Assembly: GCA_009731375.1 (NCBI GenBank)
Contig: BJOX01000164.1
Location: forward strand, 612,666-659,742
Direction of reading: 5' to 3'
Source: Paulinella micropora
Taxonomy: Eukaryota > Cercozoa > Imbricatea > Euglyphida
Length of the DNA stretch: 47,077 bases
Part shown: piece by piece, positions 25,506 through 36,308 of the stretch
Layout of the letters: each line of letters begins with the position of its first letter
Position numbering within the stretch: position 1 is the first letter of the stretch
Notes under the pieces: generated by a model
What the model was told of the DNA's origin: nothing
Databases searched by the model: none
What the model saw: the letters and a program-made list of their open reading frames with translations, nothing else
Position numbers and translations under genes: made by a program

Positions 25506-25577
25506 TTATCTATCTAATGTGTGAAGATTATTTACATTTATCAGCGCAGGTGTCTTCGTTGTCCTGTTGCTTCTTTT
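25384..25577 (+). repeat. 63-bp island in two copies with a TCTA array between
   Basis: ATGTGTGAAAGTTATTTACA, then TTTATCAGCGCAGGTGTCTT and CGTTGTCCTGTTGCTTCTTT, lies at 25384-25446 and again at 25517-25577 with two or three base changes. A 75-bp TCTA array separates them and another follows. TTACATTTATCAG could be an acceptor. Confidence 0.9.
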
Positions 25578-25587
25578 ATATCTATCC

Positions 25588-25630
<43 letters not shown>

Positions 25631-25633
<3 letters not shown>

Positions 25634-26027
25634 TTGCGATTTATCGCTCCTGTGCAGTCAAAAATTGGACTAATCTTCCTCTAGTCCGTATTGGTGACTG
25701 CATTCCATCATAGCCGTCCAGTGTTGCATAGCCCGGGCTAGGTCCCTGCGGGGGTTTAGGCCTCATACAATGTCATCATTGTAGCTTGCGCAAGCTTACG
25801 GTGCTCAAAACACTTGGACTAACGGCTTCCTTTTCTTTCTCTTCTTCCTTATCCTCCCACTCTCCATTCCTAGATTGCCTTTTTCTTCAACGTCCTTCCT
25901 CCTCTTCTTTTTCCAGAACACAGTCTACCCGTGATTCCCATCCCGGACACATGCACAGTACACAAATTATTGTTTGATGTGAAACTGCGTTCCTTTGCAA
26001 GGACTACATTCCTTTGCGGTATCTCAT
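25631..26027 (+). mobile_element. Retrotransposon 3' region (family L, copy 2)
   Basis: Matches 1350-1579 and continues beyond that copy's gap: a CT-rich stretch, ACCCGTGATTCCCATCCCGG, and ACTGCGTTCCTTTGCAAGGA. It ends TTTGCGGTATCTCAT, where TCTA repeats start. This is the fullest 3' end in the window. Confidence 0.75.
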
Positions 26028-26083
26028 CTATCTATCTATCTATCTATCTATCTACCTACCTACCTACCTACCTACCTACCTAC

Positions 26084-26116
<33 letters not shown>

Positions 26117-26140
26117 GATCTATCTATCTATCTATCTATA

Positions 26141-26212
<72 letters not shown>

Positions 26213-26250
26213 CATCTATCTATCTATCTATCTATTTATCTATCTATCTA
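26028..26250. repeat. TCTA/CCTA array, tail of family L
   Basis: Directly follows the retrotransposon 3' end, as at 40596, and so may be its expanded tail. It ends in TATCACAG, an acceptor for the next island. Confidence 0.93.
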
Positions 26251-26256
26251 TCACAG

Positions 26257-26306
26257 AGCAGAATTGTCTGGTACGGAGTTCGTCTATCATTTACCTTCCA
26301 AGGTAC

Positions 26307-26340
<34 letters not shown>

Positions 26341-26372
26341 TTGTCTGAGTCTATCACCTACCTTCCAAGGTA

Positions 26373-26406
<34 letters not shown>

Positions 26407-26511
26407 CATACATACATGCATACATACATACATCTATATTTGTCTGGGTCTATCACCTACCTTCCAAGGTATACATACATATATACATATATACATACAT
26501 ACATACATACG

Positions 26512-26546
<35 letters not shown>

Positions 26547-26606
26547 TTGTCTGGGTCTATCACCTACCTTCCAAGGTATACATACATACGTACATACATA
26601 CATACA

Positions 26607-26640
<34 letters not shown>

Positions 26641-26677
26641 CATACATACATACATACATGCATACGTACACACATAC

Positions 26678-26716
<39 letters not shown>

Positions 26717-26720
26717 CAAA

Positions 26721-26771
<51 letters not shown>

Positions 26772-26883
26772 ATATATATATGTATATATGTATGTATATA
26801 TGTATAAAGGTATATATATATCTATATATATACATATATACATTTTTTCCTGGTACGGAGGTTGTCCATCACCTACCTTTCAA
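26257..26883 (+). pseudogene. Exon-like island, five copies among ACAT/TA arrays
   Basis: First copy 26257-26302: after TATCTATCACAG, 46 bases read SRIVWYGVRLSFTFQ and end CCAAG|GTACAC, donor-like. Copies at about 26343-26371, 26443-26470 and 26548-26576 keep only the 3' part (TGTCTGGGTCTATCACCTAC, CTTCCAAG|GTATAC). The fifth (26850-26883) reads WYGGCPSPTFQ and ends CAAG|GTATAC. Every copy keeps the donor. ACAT arrays between them are 45-270 bp long. Confidence 0.6.
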
Positions 26884-26924
26884 GGTATACATACATACAT
26901 ACATACATACATACATACATACTT

Positions 26925-27210
26925 CCACATTCCATATCCATATCAATGTCCATATCCATATCCATACCATATCCATATCCATATCCATATCCATATCCAT
27001 ATCCATATTCATATCCATATCCATATCCATATCCATATCCATATCCATATCCATATCCATATCCACATCCACATCCACATCCATATCCATATCCATATCC
27101 ATATCCATATCCATATCCATATTCATATCGATATTTATATCCAAAGCCATAGCCATATGCCATAGCCATATCCATATCCATATCCATAGCCATAGCCATA
27201 TCCATAAACA
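26925..27210. repeat. CCATAT hexanucleotide array
   Basis: CCATAT units with CCACAT and AGCCAT variants. Long ORFs on both strands are artefacts. Confidence 0.96.
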
Positions 27211-27278
27211 CATACATATAGGATCCAATAGGTATAATTTTCATGGCGCATGGGTGTAACCATAACAGTTTGGTAGAT

Positions 27279-27590
<312 letters not shown>

Positions 27591-27698
27591 CAGTCTGCAT
27601 GTCTACCTATCTATTATGCATTAATAATTATGTGTATATCTATCTGTCAAGGTTTATGGTATCTAGTGATCTTTCTTGAGATGTATGCATATACATGA
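27591..27698. other. Short unique spacer
   Basis: AT-rich unique DNA (ACGTTATCCAGTCTGCATGT...). No gene is seen. Confidence 0.5.
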
Positions 27699-28048
<350 letters not shown>

Positions 28049-28172
28049 CTATCTATCATTCGTGTAGGACTTTGGTCGAAAGTCCGAGAAATGTCCTAAT
28101 TGCATAGGACTTCCCGTAGAAATGTCACTGGTACCCACCCCGGCAAAAAATCCGAAAAATCCGAAAAATTTT

Positions 28173-28241
28173 GCAAGCAAGCCGTAAAACTCGGTCAACT
28201 TCATGAAAAATATCGGTACATTGCGATAACTTTTGTTCACG

Positions 28242-28280
<39 letters not shown>

Positions 28281-28403
28281 TCGTTTTTGAGTGTGTTTGG
28301 GCAAACACAGTCAAAAACGACATGAAATATACCGTGAATAAAACTTATCGTAATTTACCGTAATTTACGGCTATTTTTCATAAAATTCACCGAGTTTTAC
28401 GGT
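28173..28403. mobile_element. Foldback element D, full copy with nested inverted repeats
   Basis: Outer arms: GCAAGCCGTAAAACTCGGTC ... CACCGAGTTTTACGG. Middle arms: CGGTACATTGCGATAACTTT / CTTATCGTAATTTACCG. Inner hairpin: TCGTTTTTGAGTGTGTTTG / CAAACACAGTCAAAAACGA with one mismatch. A (GT)n run sits in the left middle. Nearly all of it can fold into one hairpin. No coding capacity is seen. Confidence 0.8.
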
Positions 28404-28526
28404 TTCTTTCTTTCTTTCTTTCTTTCTTTCTTTTCTTTCTTTCTTTCTTTATTTCTTTCTTTTTCACAGATGGTTTGCCTGGGTGGGTAAATAGAAAAAG
28501 AGAGAGTGAGAGAGAGATAAACAGGT
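28404..28526. repeat. TTTC array and short GA-rich spacer
   Basis: TTTC repeats, then CACAGATGGTTTGCCTGGGT (an acceptor-like CACAG precedes ATGG) and GA repeats up to the gap at 28527-28548. Confidence 0.8.
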
Positions 28527-28548
28527 NNNNNNNNNNNNNNNNNNNNNN

Positions 28549-28617
28549 TGCTGCTGCTGCTGCTGCTGATGATGATGATGATGGTGATGATGATGGTGGT
28601 GGTGGTGGTGGTGGTGG

Positions 28618-28648
<31 letters not shown>

Positions 28649-28680
28649 GGTGGTGGTGATGATGATGATGATGATGATGC

Positions 28681-28715
<35 letters not shown>

Positions 28716-28752
28716 CTGATGCTGATGCTGATGCTGCTGCTGCTGCTGTTGC

Positions 28753-28787
<35 letters not shown>

Positions 28788-28962
28788 CTGCTGCTGCTGC
28801 TGATGATGATGACGATGATGCCGATGATGATGATGATGATGATGCTGATGCTGATGATGATGATGCTGATGCTGCTGCTGCTGCTGATGATGATTATGAT
28901 GATGCTGATGCTGCTGATGCTGATGATGGTGATGATGCTGATGCTGCTGCTGCTGATGATGA

Positions 28963-29003
<41 letters not shown>

Positions 29004-29152
29004 ATGACGATGATGACGATGATGATGATGATGATGATGATGCGGATGCTGATGCTGCTGCTGCTGCTGCTGCTGCTAATGATGATGATGATGATGATGA
29101 TGATGACGATGATGATGATGATGATGATGATGAAGTGATGATGAAGTGATGA
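28549..29152. repeat. TGC/TGA/TGG trinucleotide array, 600 bp
   Basis: Imperfect TGA with TGC and TGG blocks, nearly free of indels that break the triplet phase. All plus frames are open (poly D/A, M/L). I regard these as artefacts. Confidence 0.95.
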
Positions 29153-29349
29153 TGCTACTTTGAACCAAGTATGGTGCAATACATCGGGGNNNNNNNNNNG
29201 GGGGGGGGGGGGGGGCGTTAAATTTCTGGACCCGGTGGCAGTTGTTGACAATTTTGGTCGAACTGACTATTTAAACATTGATCCAGGCACTTATTTGCTT
29301 CATTTTTCTTCTCAAACATACTATTGTAAATCACCTTCCAAACTGAACG

Positions 29350-29350
<1 letters not shown>
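29153..29350 (+). other. Unique block with open frame
   Basis: After the gap at 29190-29199 and a G run, one frame reads VKFLDPVAVVDNFGRTDYLN, then IDPGTYLLHFSSQTYYC, and stays open to the TA repeats at 29352. It looks more protein-like than its surroundings, but I see no splice sites or known family. Confidence 0.35.
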
Positions 29351-29401
<51 letters not shown>

Positions 29402-29528
29402 ATCTCTCTCTCTCTCGCTCTCTCTCCATCTCTCTCTCTCTCTCTCTCTCCCTCTCTCTCTCTTTCTCTCTCTCTTTGTCTCTCTCTCTCTCTCTCTATG
29501 TATATATATATATATGTATGTATATATA
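29351..29528. repeat. TA, TG and CT arrays
   Basis: TA, then GT, then CT repeats, then TA again. Confidence 0.93.
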
Positions 29529-29609
29529 ACCGCTTAGGTAGAGGTATCGTGCGCGAGAAAAAATTAAGCGAAACGGTCGATCAGGCCTATTGTAATTAAT
29601 TAGGTGGAA

Positions 29610-29711
29610 ATGTCGTTAGCGCGGAACCTGGCGGTTGTGGCCGTTTCCGCGGAAAAATCGCCGGCCCGGTCATGTTGGGGAGGGTCATCCTCCTCGCAAG
29701 CAGTTGCAAAG
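29610..29711 (+). CDS. Putative first coding exon, 34 codons
   Basis: ATG at 29610 opens MSLARNLAVVAVSAEKSPAR, then SCWGGSSSSQAVAK, ending exactly at CAAAG|GTTTTATG, a possible donor. The unique DNA upstream (29530-29609) has in-frame TAA/TAG and could be 5' UTR. The peptide is Ala/Ser-rich with a hydrophobic start (LAVVAVS) and basic residues, weakly like a targeting peptide (inference). Its last 40 or so bases recur in reverse orientation at 30035 and 30209. I do not recognise the protein. Confidence 0.4.
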
Positions 29712-29743
29712 GTTTTATGTGTGTATGTTTGTGTGCGTGTATG

Positions 29744-29948
29744 NNNNNNNNNNNNNNNNNNNNNNNNNNNNNNNNNNNNNNNNNNNNNNNNNNNNNNNNN
29801 NNNNNNNNNNNNNNNNNNNNNNNNNNNNNNNNNNNNNNNNNNNNNNNNNNNNNNNNNNNNNNNNNNNNNNNNNNNNNNNNNNNNNNNNNNNNNNNNNNNN
29901 NNNNNNNNNNNNNNNNNNNNNNNNNNNNNNNNNNNNNNNNNNNNNNNN
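29744..29948. other. Assembly gap
   Basis: Run of N between GT repeats and a C run. Confidence 1.
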
Positions 29949-29990
29949 GAAATCCCCCCCCCCCCCCCCCCCAACACACACACACACACG

Positions 29991-30021
<31 letters not shown>

Positions 30022-30175
30022 TTATATATATATAATACATAAAACCTTTGCAACTGCTTGCGAGGATAACTCCCCCCCCCCCCAACACATACACACACGC
30101 ACACACACAAACACACACACACACACAAACACACACACAGACACAAACACACACGTATATATATATATATACATA

Positions 30176-30212
<37 letters not shown>

Positions 30213-30255
30213 CATAAAACCTTTGCAACCGCTTGCGAGGTTGACCCTCCCCAAC
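29949..30255 (-). pseudogene. Inverted copies of the 29610 exon end, in TA/CA arrays
   Basis: ACATAAAACCTTTGCAACTG then CTTGCGAGGATAACTCCCC (30037-30082), and ACATAAAACCTTTGCAACCG then CTTGCGAGGTTGACCCTCCC (30211-30252), are reverse complements of 29671-29716. A C run followed by AACACAC at 29957 suggests a third. CA and TA arrays separate them. Confidence 0.7.
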
Positions 30256-30271
30256 ACACACATACACACAC

Positions 30272-30311
<40 letters not shown>

Positions 30312-30401
30312 GTATATATATACATATATACATATATTGAAATACATATATGCATATATATATATATGCATATATGTATATATGTATGTTTTGTGTATTT
30401 A

Positions 30402-30492
<91 letters not shown>

Positions 30493-30577
30493 TGTGTTTT
30501 AGTTTGTGTATGTGTATGTATGTATGTATGTACGTATGTATGTATGTATGTATCTATGCGGTCAAGTGTTTCTGGAC

Positions 30578-30648
<71 letters not shown>

Positions 30649-30689
30649 TTGTGTGTTTGTGTGTGTGTGTGTGTGTGTGTTTGTGTATG
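30256..30689. repeat. TA, TG and ATGT arrays
   Basis: TA repeats with TATATG units, GT repeats, a short ATGT block and the island TGCGGTCAAGTGTTTCTGG (30557), whose reverse complement resembles CCAGAAACACTCGACCGCAT at 39725. Confidence 0.92.
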
Positions 30690-30740
30690 TGTGTAAGTAG
30701 TATCTATATATGTGTTGAAAACCTTGTGTATGTACAATTT

Positions 30741-30789
<49 letters not shown>

Positions 30790-30838
30790 ATGTGTGTAAG
30801 TAGTATGTATATATGTGTTGGAAACCTTGTGTATGTAC

Positions 30839-30914
<76 letters not shown>

Positions 30915-30962
30915 AAGTAGTATGTATATATGTGTTAAAAACCTTGTGTATGTACAATTATA
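30690..30962 (+). repeat. Island in three copies with TA/GT arrays
   Basis: GTGTGTAAGTAGTATCTATA, then TATGTGTTGAAAACCTTGTG and TATGTACAATT, occurs at 30690-30741, 30793-30843 and 30911-30960. The period is about 103-118 bp, with few base changes. GTAAGT inside resembles a splice donor. Confidence 0.88.
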
Positions 30963-31104
30963 TATATATATGTATATATATATATATACAATTATATGTG
31001 TTCATGTATGCATGTATGTACGTGTGTAATGATATAAATATAAACAGGTGTATGTATGTATGTGTGTATGTATTTATGTATTTATATTTGGAAGGTACTA
31101 AAGT

Positions 31105-31154
31105 CTTTTCCAGCGAAATATGCTCCCTCTTTAAAAGGTATATATATATGTATG

Positions 31155-31187
<33 letters not shown>

Positions 31188-31375
31188 TGTATGTATGTTG
31201 TATGTATTTTTGTATGTTGTATGTGTGATATATGTATATGTGTATGTATGTATGTATGATTTCCAGCGAAATATGCCGCACTTTAAAAGGTATATGTATG
31301 TATGTATGTATGTATGTCTGTATGTCTGTATGTATGTATGTATGTATGTATGTATGTATGTATGTATGATATATG

Positions 31376-31409
<34 letters not shown>

Positions 31410-31457
31410 TGTATGTACGTATGATTTCCAGCGAAACATGCCCCTTTTAAAAGGTAC
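31105..31457 (+). repeat. CAGCGAAATATG island in three copies among ATGT arrays
   Basis: TTTCCAG|CGAAATATGC ... TTTAAAAG|GTATAT appears at 31107-31139, 31259-31291 and 31428-31457. AG and GT border 24, 23 and 22 bases, so length drifts and no frame is kept in all three. It is exon-like in form, but coding is not supported. Confidence 0.7.
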
Positions 31458-31464
31458 ATCACTT

Positions 31465-31678
<214 letters not shown>

Positions 31679-31754
31679 ATCCTATCGTATCCATGCATCT
31701 ATCTGATATCATTTCCCAAGCACGAACTTGTCCATATACTCTACAAACATAATA

Positions 31755-31771
31755 GACAGATAGATAGATAG

Positions 31772-31817
<46 letters not shown>
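31755..31817. repeat. GATA microsatellite
   Basis: GATA array, opposite in sense to the TCTA array 80 bp upstream. The unique spacer (31690-31750) includes TGATATCATTTCCCAAGCAC. Confidence 0.95.
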
Positions 31818-31861
31818 TCCACCGTTGTCCCTACATGTTTTTTTGCACAATTTTGAATCAG
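31818..31861 (+). CDS. Exon-like end, copy 1 of a pair
   Basis: Reads LHVFLHNFES before a donor-like GAATCAG|GTATTA. The paired copy at 32069 reads TNVFFRDFEA before GAAGCAG|GTACAT. MITE F starts six bases after the donor. I do not recognise the protein. Confidence 0.4.
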
Positions 31862-31867
31862 GTATTA

Positions 31868-32068
31868 CTGTGGACATTCAAGTGGCAAACTATCCAACTT
31901 TGATCTCATCGTTCTCCCTCAATCTAAGTGATACGACAGATCTGAAGCCAGCATTGGAAAGCTTAGGACAAGAGCTTTTCAACGGTGTGCGCTGCATTTC
32001 CGTATCTCGAATATTGATTTGAGAAAGATGAGGTCAAAGTTTGAATGTTTTGCCACTTCAATGTCCAC
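31868..32068 (+). mobile_element. MITE family F, copy 3
   Basis: A 201-bp element, TATTA|CTGTGGACATTC ... CTTCAATGTCCAC|TA, with TA on both sides. Very similar to 7861-8062. Confidence 0.82.
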
Positions 32069-32097
32069 TAATGTCTTTTTTCGCGACTTTGAAGCAG
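32069..32097 (+). CDS. Exon-like end, copy 2 of a pair
   Basis: Directly after MITE F, the frame TNVFFRDFEA ends in GAAGCAG|GTACAT. It is paralogous to 31818-31861 (V-F-x-x-x-F-E kept). MITE G begins 12 bases after the donor. Confidence 0.4.
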
Positions 32098-32109
32098 GTA
32101 CATAGACAT

Positions 32110-32322
32110 GCGAAGTTCCTTGTACTTAATCACAATGAGCAATTACTTCAAACGTTTCGTTCTCAGCCGGTTCTGATCTTTGTGGGTTGTGTAGTGGCTC
32201 ATTTGAAAGCTCTCATCAAGAGCTTTCTAATGAGCCATAACACAGGTTGTAGATACAAATACTGGCTGAGATCAAAACGCTTGATGCCATTCTTCATTAT
32301 ACTTAAGAAATAGGAACTTCTC
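32110..32322 (+). mobile_element. MITE family G, copy 2
   Basis: GCGAAGTTCCTTGTACTTAA ... TACTTAAGAAATAGGAACTT are inverted ends. The interior shares CAAACGTTTCGTTCTCAGCC with copy 3. Confidence 0.8.
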
Positions 32323-32348
32323 AGATTAGAGGGCGGAATGTGGCCATC

Positions 32349-32349
<1 letters not shown>

Positions 32350-32425
<76 letters not shown>

Positions 32426-32427
32426 TG
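32350..32427. repeat. ATT microsatellite
   Basis: Array directly upstream of a SINE B head. Confidence 0.95.
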
Positions 32428-32526
32428 GACACCGTGATAGCCCAGTGGTCAAGTTCTACCATCTGGGCCCTGTCGCCAGTTCGATTCCCGTCGGTGCCAC
32501 CAGTATTTTCATTGAACATACCGGTC
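32428..32526 (+). mobile_element. SINE B head, cut by gap
   Basis: The tRNA-like head and the first part of the body, to CATACCGGTC, then the gap at 32527-32630. Confidence 0.85.
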
Positions 32527-32645
32527 NNNNNNNNNNNNNNNNNNNNNNNNNNNNNNNNNNNNNNNNNNNNNNNNNNNNNNNNNNNNNNNNNNNNNNNNNN
32601 NNNNNNNNNNNNNNNNNNNNNNNNNNNNNNTTATTATTATTATTC

Positions 32646-32676
<31 letters not shown>

Positions 32677-32690
32677 CATTATTATTATTA

Positions 32691-32735
<45 letters not shown>

Positions 32736-32935
32736 CGTGCCACCAGTATTTTCATTGAACATACCGATCCGTCTGGACCAGTATTTTCATTGAACATACC
32801 GGCCCGTCTGGAAGTGTTGGAACTGCCCTTGTGGGGGTGTCATTAGAGCTTATCGTCAATTCTTCGTACTCCCCTCACGGGTGAGACGATGGAGGCGCAT
32901 GTGCAGAAATGCATCAGCCATTGACAGAGAAGCAC
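32736..32935 (+). mobile_element. SINE B body without head
   Basis: Begins CGTGCCACCAG straight from an ATT array and runs to GAGAAGCAC with both 33-bp repeats. The head is missing, so this is a second copy, or the same insertion split by an ATT expansion hidden in the gap. Confidence 0.8.
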
Positions 32936-33001
32936 TATTATTATTATCATTATTGCCATTAGCTGCATCAGTACGCCTCAGATATAGTATTATCATTATT
33001 G

Positions 33002-33060
<59 letters not shown>

Positions 33061-33119
33061 CATCATCATCATCATCATTATTATATATGGCTTCGTATGT
33101 TCTTGGATGTTCGGAAGTA

Positions 33120-33168
<49 letters not shown>

Positions 33169-33182
33169 CATATATTTGAACG
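32936..33182. repeat. ATT and TA arrays with short unique pieces
   Basis: ATT repeats (33000-33060), CATCAT, a 40-base unique piece (GGCTTCGTATGTTCTTGGAT), then TA repeats. Confidence 0.9.
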
Positions 33183-33635
33183 CTACATACATACATTCAT
33201 ACATATATTACATACATACATACATACATACATATATACATATATACATAAATACATACATACATACATACATACATACATACATACATGCATACATACA
33301 TACATGCATACATACATACATGCATACATGCATGCATGCATACATAAATACATACATACATACATGCATACATACATGCATGCATGCATACATTCATACA
33401 TACATGCATGCATACATACATACATACATACATAAATACATACCTACATGCATGCATGCATACATGCATACATACATACATACATACATACATACATACA
33501 TACATACATACATACATACTTGCATGCATACATGCATACATACATACATACATACATGCATACATACATACATACATACATATATACATACATAGATTAC
33601 ATACATATATGTATGTATGTAGGAAAGCCTATCTA
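33183..33635. repeat. ACAT microsatellite
   Basis: ACAT with ATGC variants, up to the gap at 33636-33865. Confidence 0.96.
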
Positions 33636-33865
33636 NNNNNNNNNNNNNNNNNNNNNNNNNNNNNNNNNNNNNNNNNNNNNNNNNNNNNNNNNNNNNNNNN
33701 NNNNNNNNNNNNNNNNNNNNNNNNNNNNNNNNNNNNNNNNNNNNNNNNNNNNNNNNNNNNNNNNNNNNNNNNNNNNNNNNNNNNNNNNNNNNNNNNNNNN
33801 NNNNNNNNNNNNNNNNNNNNNNNNNNNNNNNNNNNNNNNNNNNNNNNNNNNNNNNNNNNNNNNNN

Positions 33866-34200
33866 GATTACTGATAATGTAACTGACTACTTACAATATC
33901 GAAAAAATTATTTGCTTACTGAAATGAACAATAAACAACAACACACACACACACATACATGTATATATATATATACATGTATATATATATATATGTGTGT
34001 ATATATATATATACATATATACATATGTATATATATACATATATTATATCTATATATATATATATATGTATGTATGTATATATACATAGAAAAACAGAAA
34101 TATAGAAATATAGAAATATAGAAATATAGAAATATACATATATATATATATATGTGTATATATATTTCTATATATATATTTCTGTATATGTGTATACACG
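33866..34200. repeat. AT-rich spacer with TA, CA and AGAAATAT repeats
   Basis: TA repeats, and a run of AAATATAG units at 34093-34132. No gene is seen. Confidence 0.85.
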
Positions 34201-34238
34201 CTCACCTCTGGAACTAACTATCTTTTTTTCTCATATAG

Positions 34239-34275
34239 GTTTGGTTAGCCGACTGCCGCGTGTTGTGAAATTGAA

Positions 34276-34316
<41 letters not shown>

Positions 34317-34621
34317 ATATATATGTATATATATATATATACGCACACACACACATACATATATTATATATATATATGTATATGTGTAACTAACTATATT
34401 TGCCTCTTATATAGGTTTGGTTATTAGTCTGTCGCGTTTTGAAAATATGAGAGACAAAAGATAGTTAGTTCCAGCGATGAGCGTATATATATATATGTAT
34501 ATATATATATATGTATATGTATATGTATATGTATATATATTTATTTATTTATTTATTTATTCATTTATATATATATATATATATGTTTGGTTAGTAGACT
34601 GCCGCTTGTTGTGATTTATTC

Positions 34622-34668
<47 letters not shown>

Positions 34669-34703
34669 TGGTTAGTAGACTGCCGCTTGTTGTGAAATTG
34701 AAC

Positions 34704-34744
<41 letters not shown>

Positions 34745-34982
34745 TACATATATATGATATTAATCGCTCACCTCGACAAAATGTGGTCAGGTTGCCGATA
34801 AAACTACATATGCGGCGAGTCAAATTTGACGTGTTTTGCGGGCTCGCCGGCCCGGTCCGGATTGCCCGCAAAACACGTCAAATTTGTGGCTAGCCTAGCC
34901 GCATAATGTACTAATATACATCTGATATAGGTCTGGTTAGTAGATTGCCGCTTGTTGTGAAATTGCACGGGGTCTGTGTTCA
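34239..34982 (+). pseudogene. Exon-like island, five copies among TA arrays
   Basis: Copy 1 (34239-34276): acceptor CTTTTTTTCTCATATAG, then LVSRLPRVVKLN in one frame. Copy 2 (34415-34451) is diverged. Copies 3 and 4 (34586-34614, 34665-34703; period about 80 bp) read LVSRLPLVV(KLN). Copy 5 (34931-34982) reads LVSRLPLVVKLHGVCVQ and ends TTCAG|GTTTAA, a possible donor. Element E lies between copies 4 and 5. The reading frame is kept in four of the five. Confidence 0.55.
34761..34910 (+). mobile_element. Double-hairpin element E, copy 3
   Basis: TAATCGCTCACCTCGACAAA ... GACGTGTTTTGCGGGCTCGC and complement, ending with a small duplication CTAGCCTAGCCGCATAATG. Confidence 0.8.
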
Positions 34983-34991
34983 GGTTTAAAT

Positions 34992-35009
34992 GGATAGATA
35001 GATAGATAG

Positions 35010-35079
<70 letters not shown>

Positions 35080-35123
35080 CGAAACAACAACAAAAATAAC
35101 AACGAACAACAACAAACAACAAC

Positions 35124-35220
<97 letters not shown>
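34992..35220. repeat. Two GATA arrays with CAA-rich linker
   Basis: GATA (34992-35079) and GATA (35125-35220), each followed by GCGAAACAA and CAA-rich DNA. Confidence 0.95.
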
Positions 35221-35221
35221 C

Positions 35222-36300
35222 GAAACAAAAACAAAAGCGACGACGACAACAACAAAACCAATCACGACGACAACAACAACAACAACAACATCAACAACAG
35301 CGTCTACAACAACAATAGCAACATCAATAGCAACAACAACAACAGCAACGACAGCAGCAACAACGACGACAGCAACAACAACAACAATGACAACAACGAC
35401 AATAACCAACAACAAGCAACAACAGCGACGACGACGACGACGACAAAACCAACAACCAACAACAGCGACGACGACGACAACAACAACAACAACAATCAAA
35501 AATAGCAACAATAGCAACAACAACAAGAGCAACGACAGCAACAACAGCATCAACAGCATCATGAACAACAACAACAACAGCAACAACAACAACAACAACA
35601 ACAACAACCAACAACAACGACGACGACAACAACAACAAAACCAACAACCAACAACAACAACAACAACAACAACAACCTTATCCCTTGTTGTTGTCGTTGT
35701 CGTCGTTGTGTTGTTGCTGTTGTTGTTGTTGGTTGTTGTTTTTGTTGTTGTCGTCGTCGTCGCTGTTGTTGGTTGTTGGTTGTTGTTGTTGGTGTTGCTG
35801 TTGTTGCTGTCGTTGCTGTCGTTCTTGTTGTTGTTGTCGTTGCTGTCGTTGCTGTCGTTGTTGTTGCTGTTGTCGTTGTTGTCGTTGTTGTTGTTGTTTT
35901 TGTTGTTGTTGTTTGTTGGTTGTTGGTTTTGTCGTCGTCGTCGTCGCTGTTGTTGTTGTTGTTCTTTTCGTTGCTGTCGTTGTTGTTGTTGTTGTTGCTG
36001 TTGTTGTTGTTGCTGTTGTTGTTGTTGCTGTTGTTGTTGTTGTTGTTGTTGTTGGTTGTTGGTTTTGTCGTCGTCGTCGTCGCTGTTGTTGTTGTTGTTG
36101 TTGTTCTTGTCGTTGCTGTCGTTGTTGTTGTTGTTGTTGTTGCTGTTGTTGTTGTTGCTGTTGTTGCTGTTGTTGTTGTTGTTGGTTGTTGATTGTTGGT
36201 TATGTTGTTGTTGTCATCGTCGCTGTTAACAACAGCAACAACAGCAACAACAACACAACACCAACAAGAACAGCCAACAACAACAACAACAGCAAAATCG
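35222..36300. repeat. CAA array facing TTG array, 1.1-kb foldback
   Basis: CAA/CGA-rich repeats (35222-35677), a short centre CTTATCCC, then GTT/GTC-rich repeats (35685-36225), then CAA again. The two main arms are complementary over about 450 bp, with matching higher-order words (CAACAACCAACAACAAC / GTTGGTTGTTGG). Poly Q/N/T and L/V/C ORFs are artefacts. Confidence 0.92.
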
Positions 36301-36308
36301 TCCATGGA

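Noticed and set aside
28569-29149. Poly-Asp/Ala and Met/Leu ORFs
   Set aside because: TGA/TGC triplet array, open in all plus frames.
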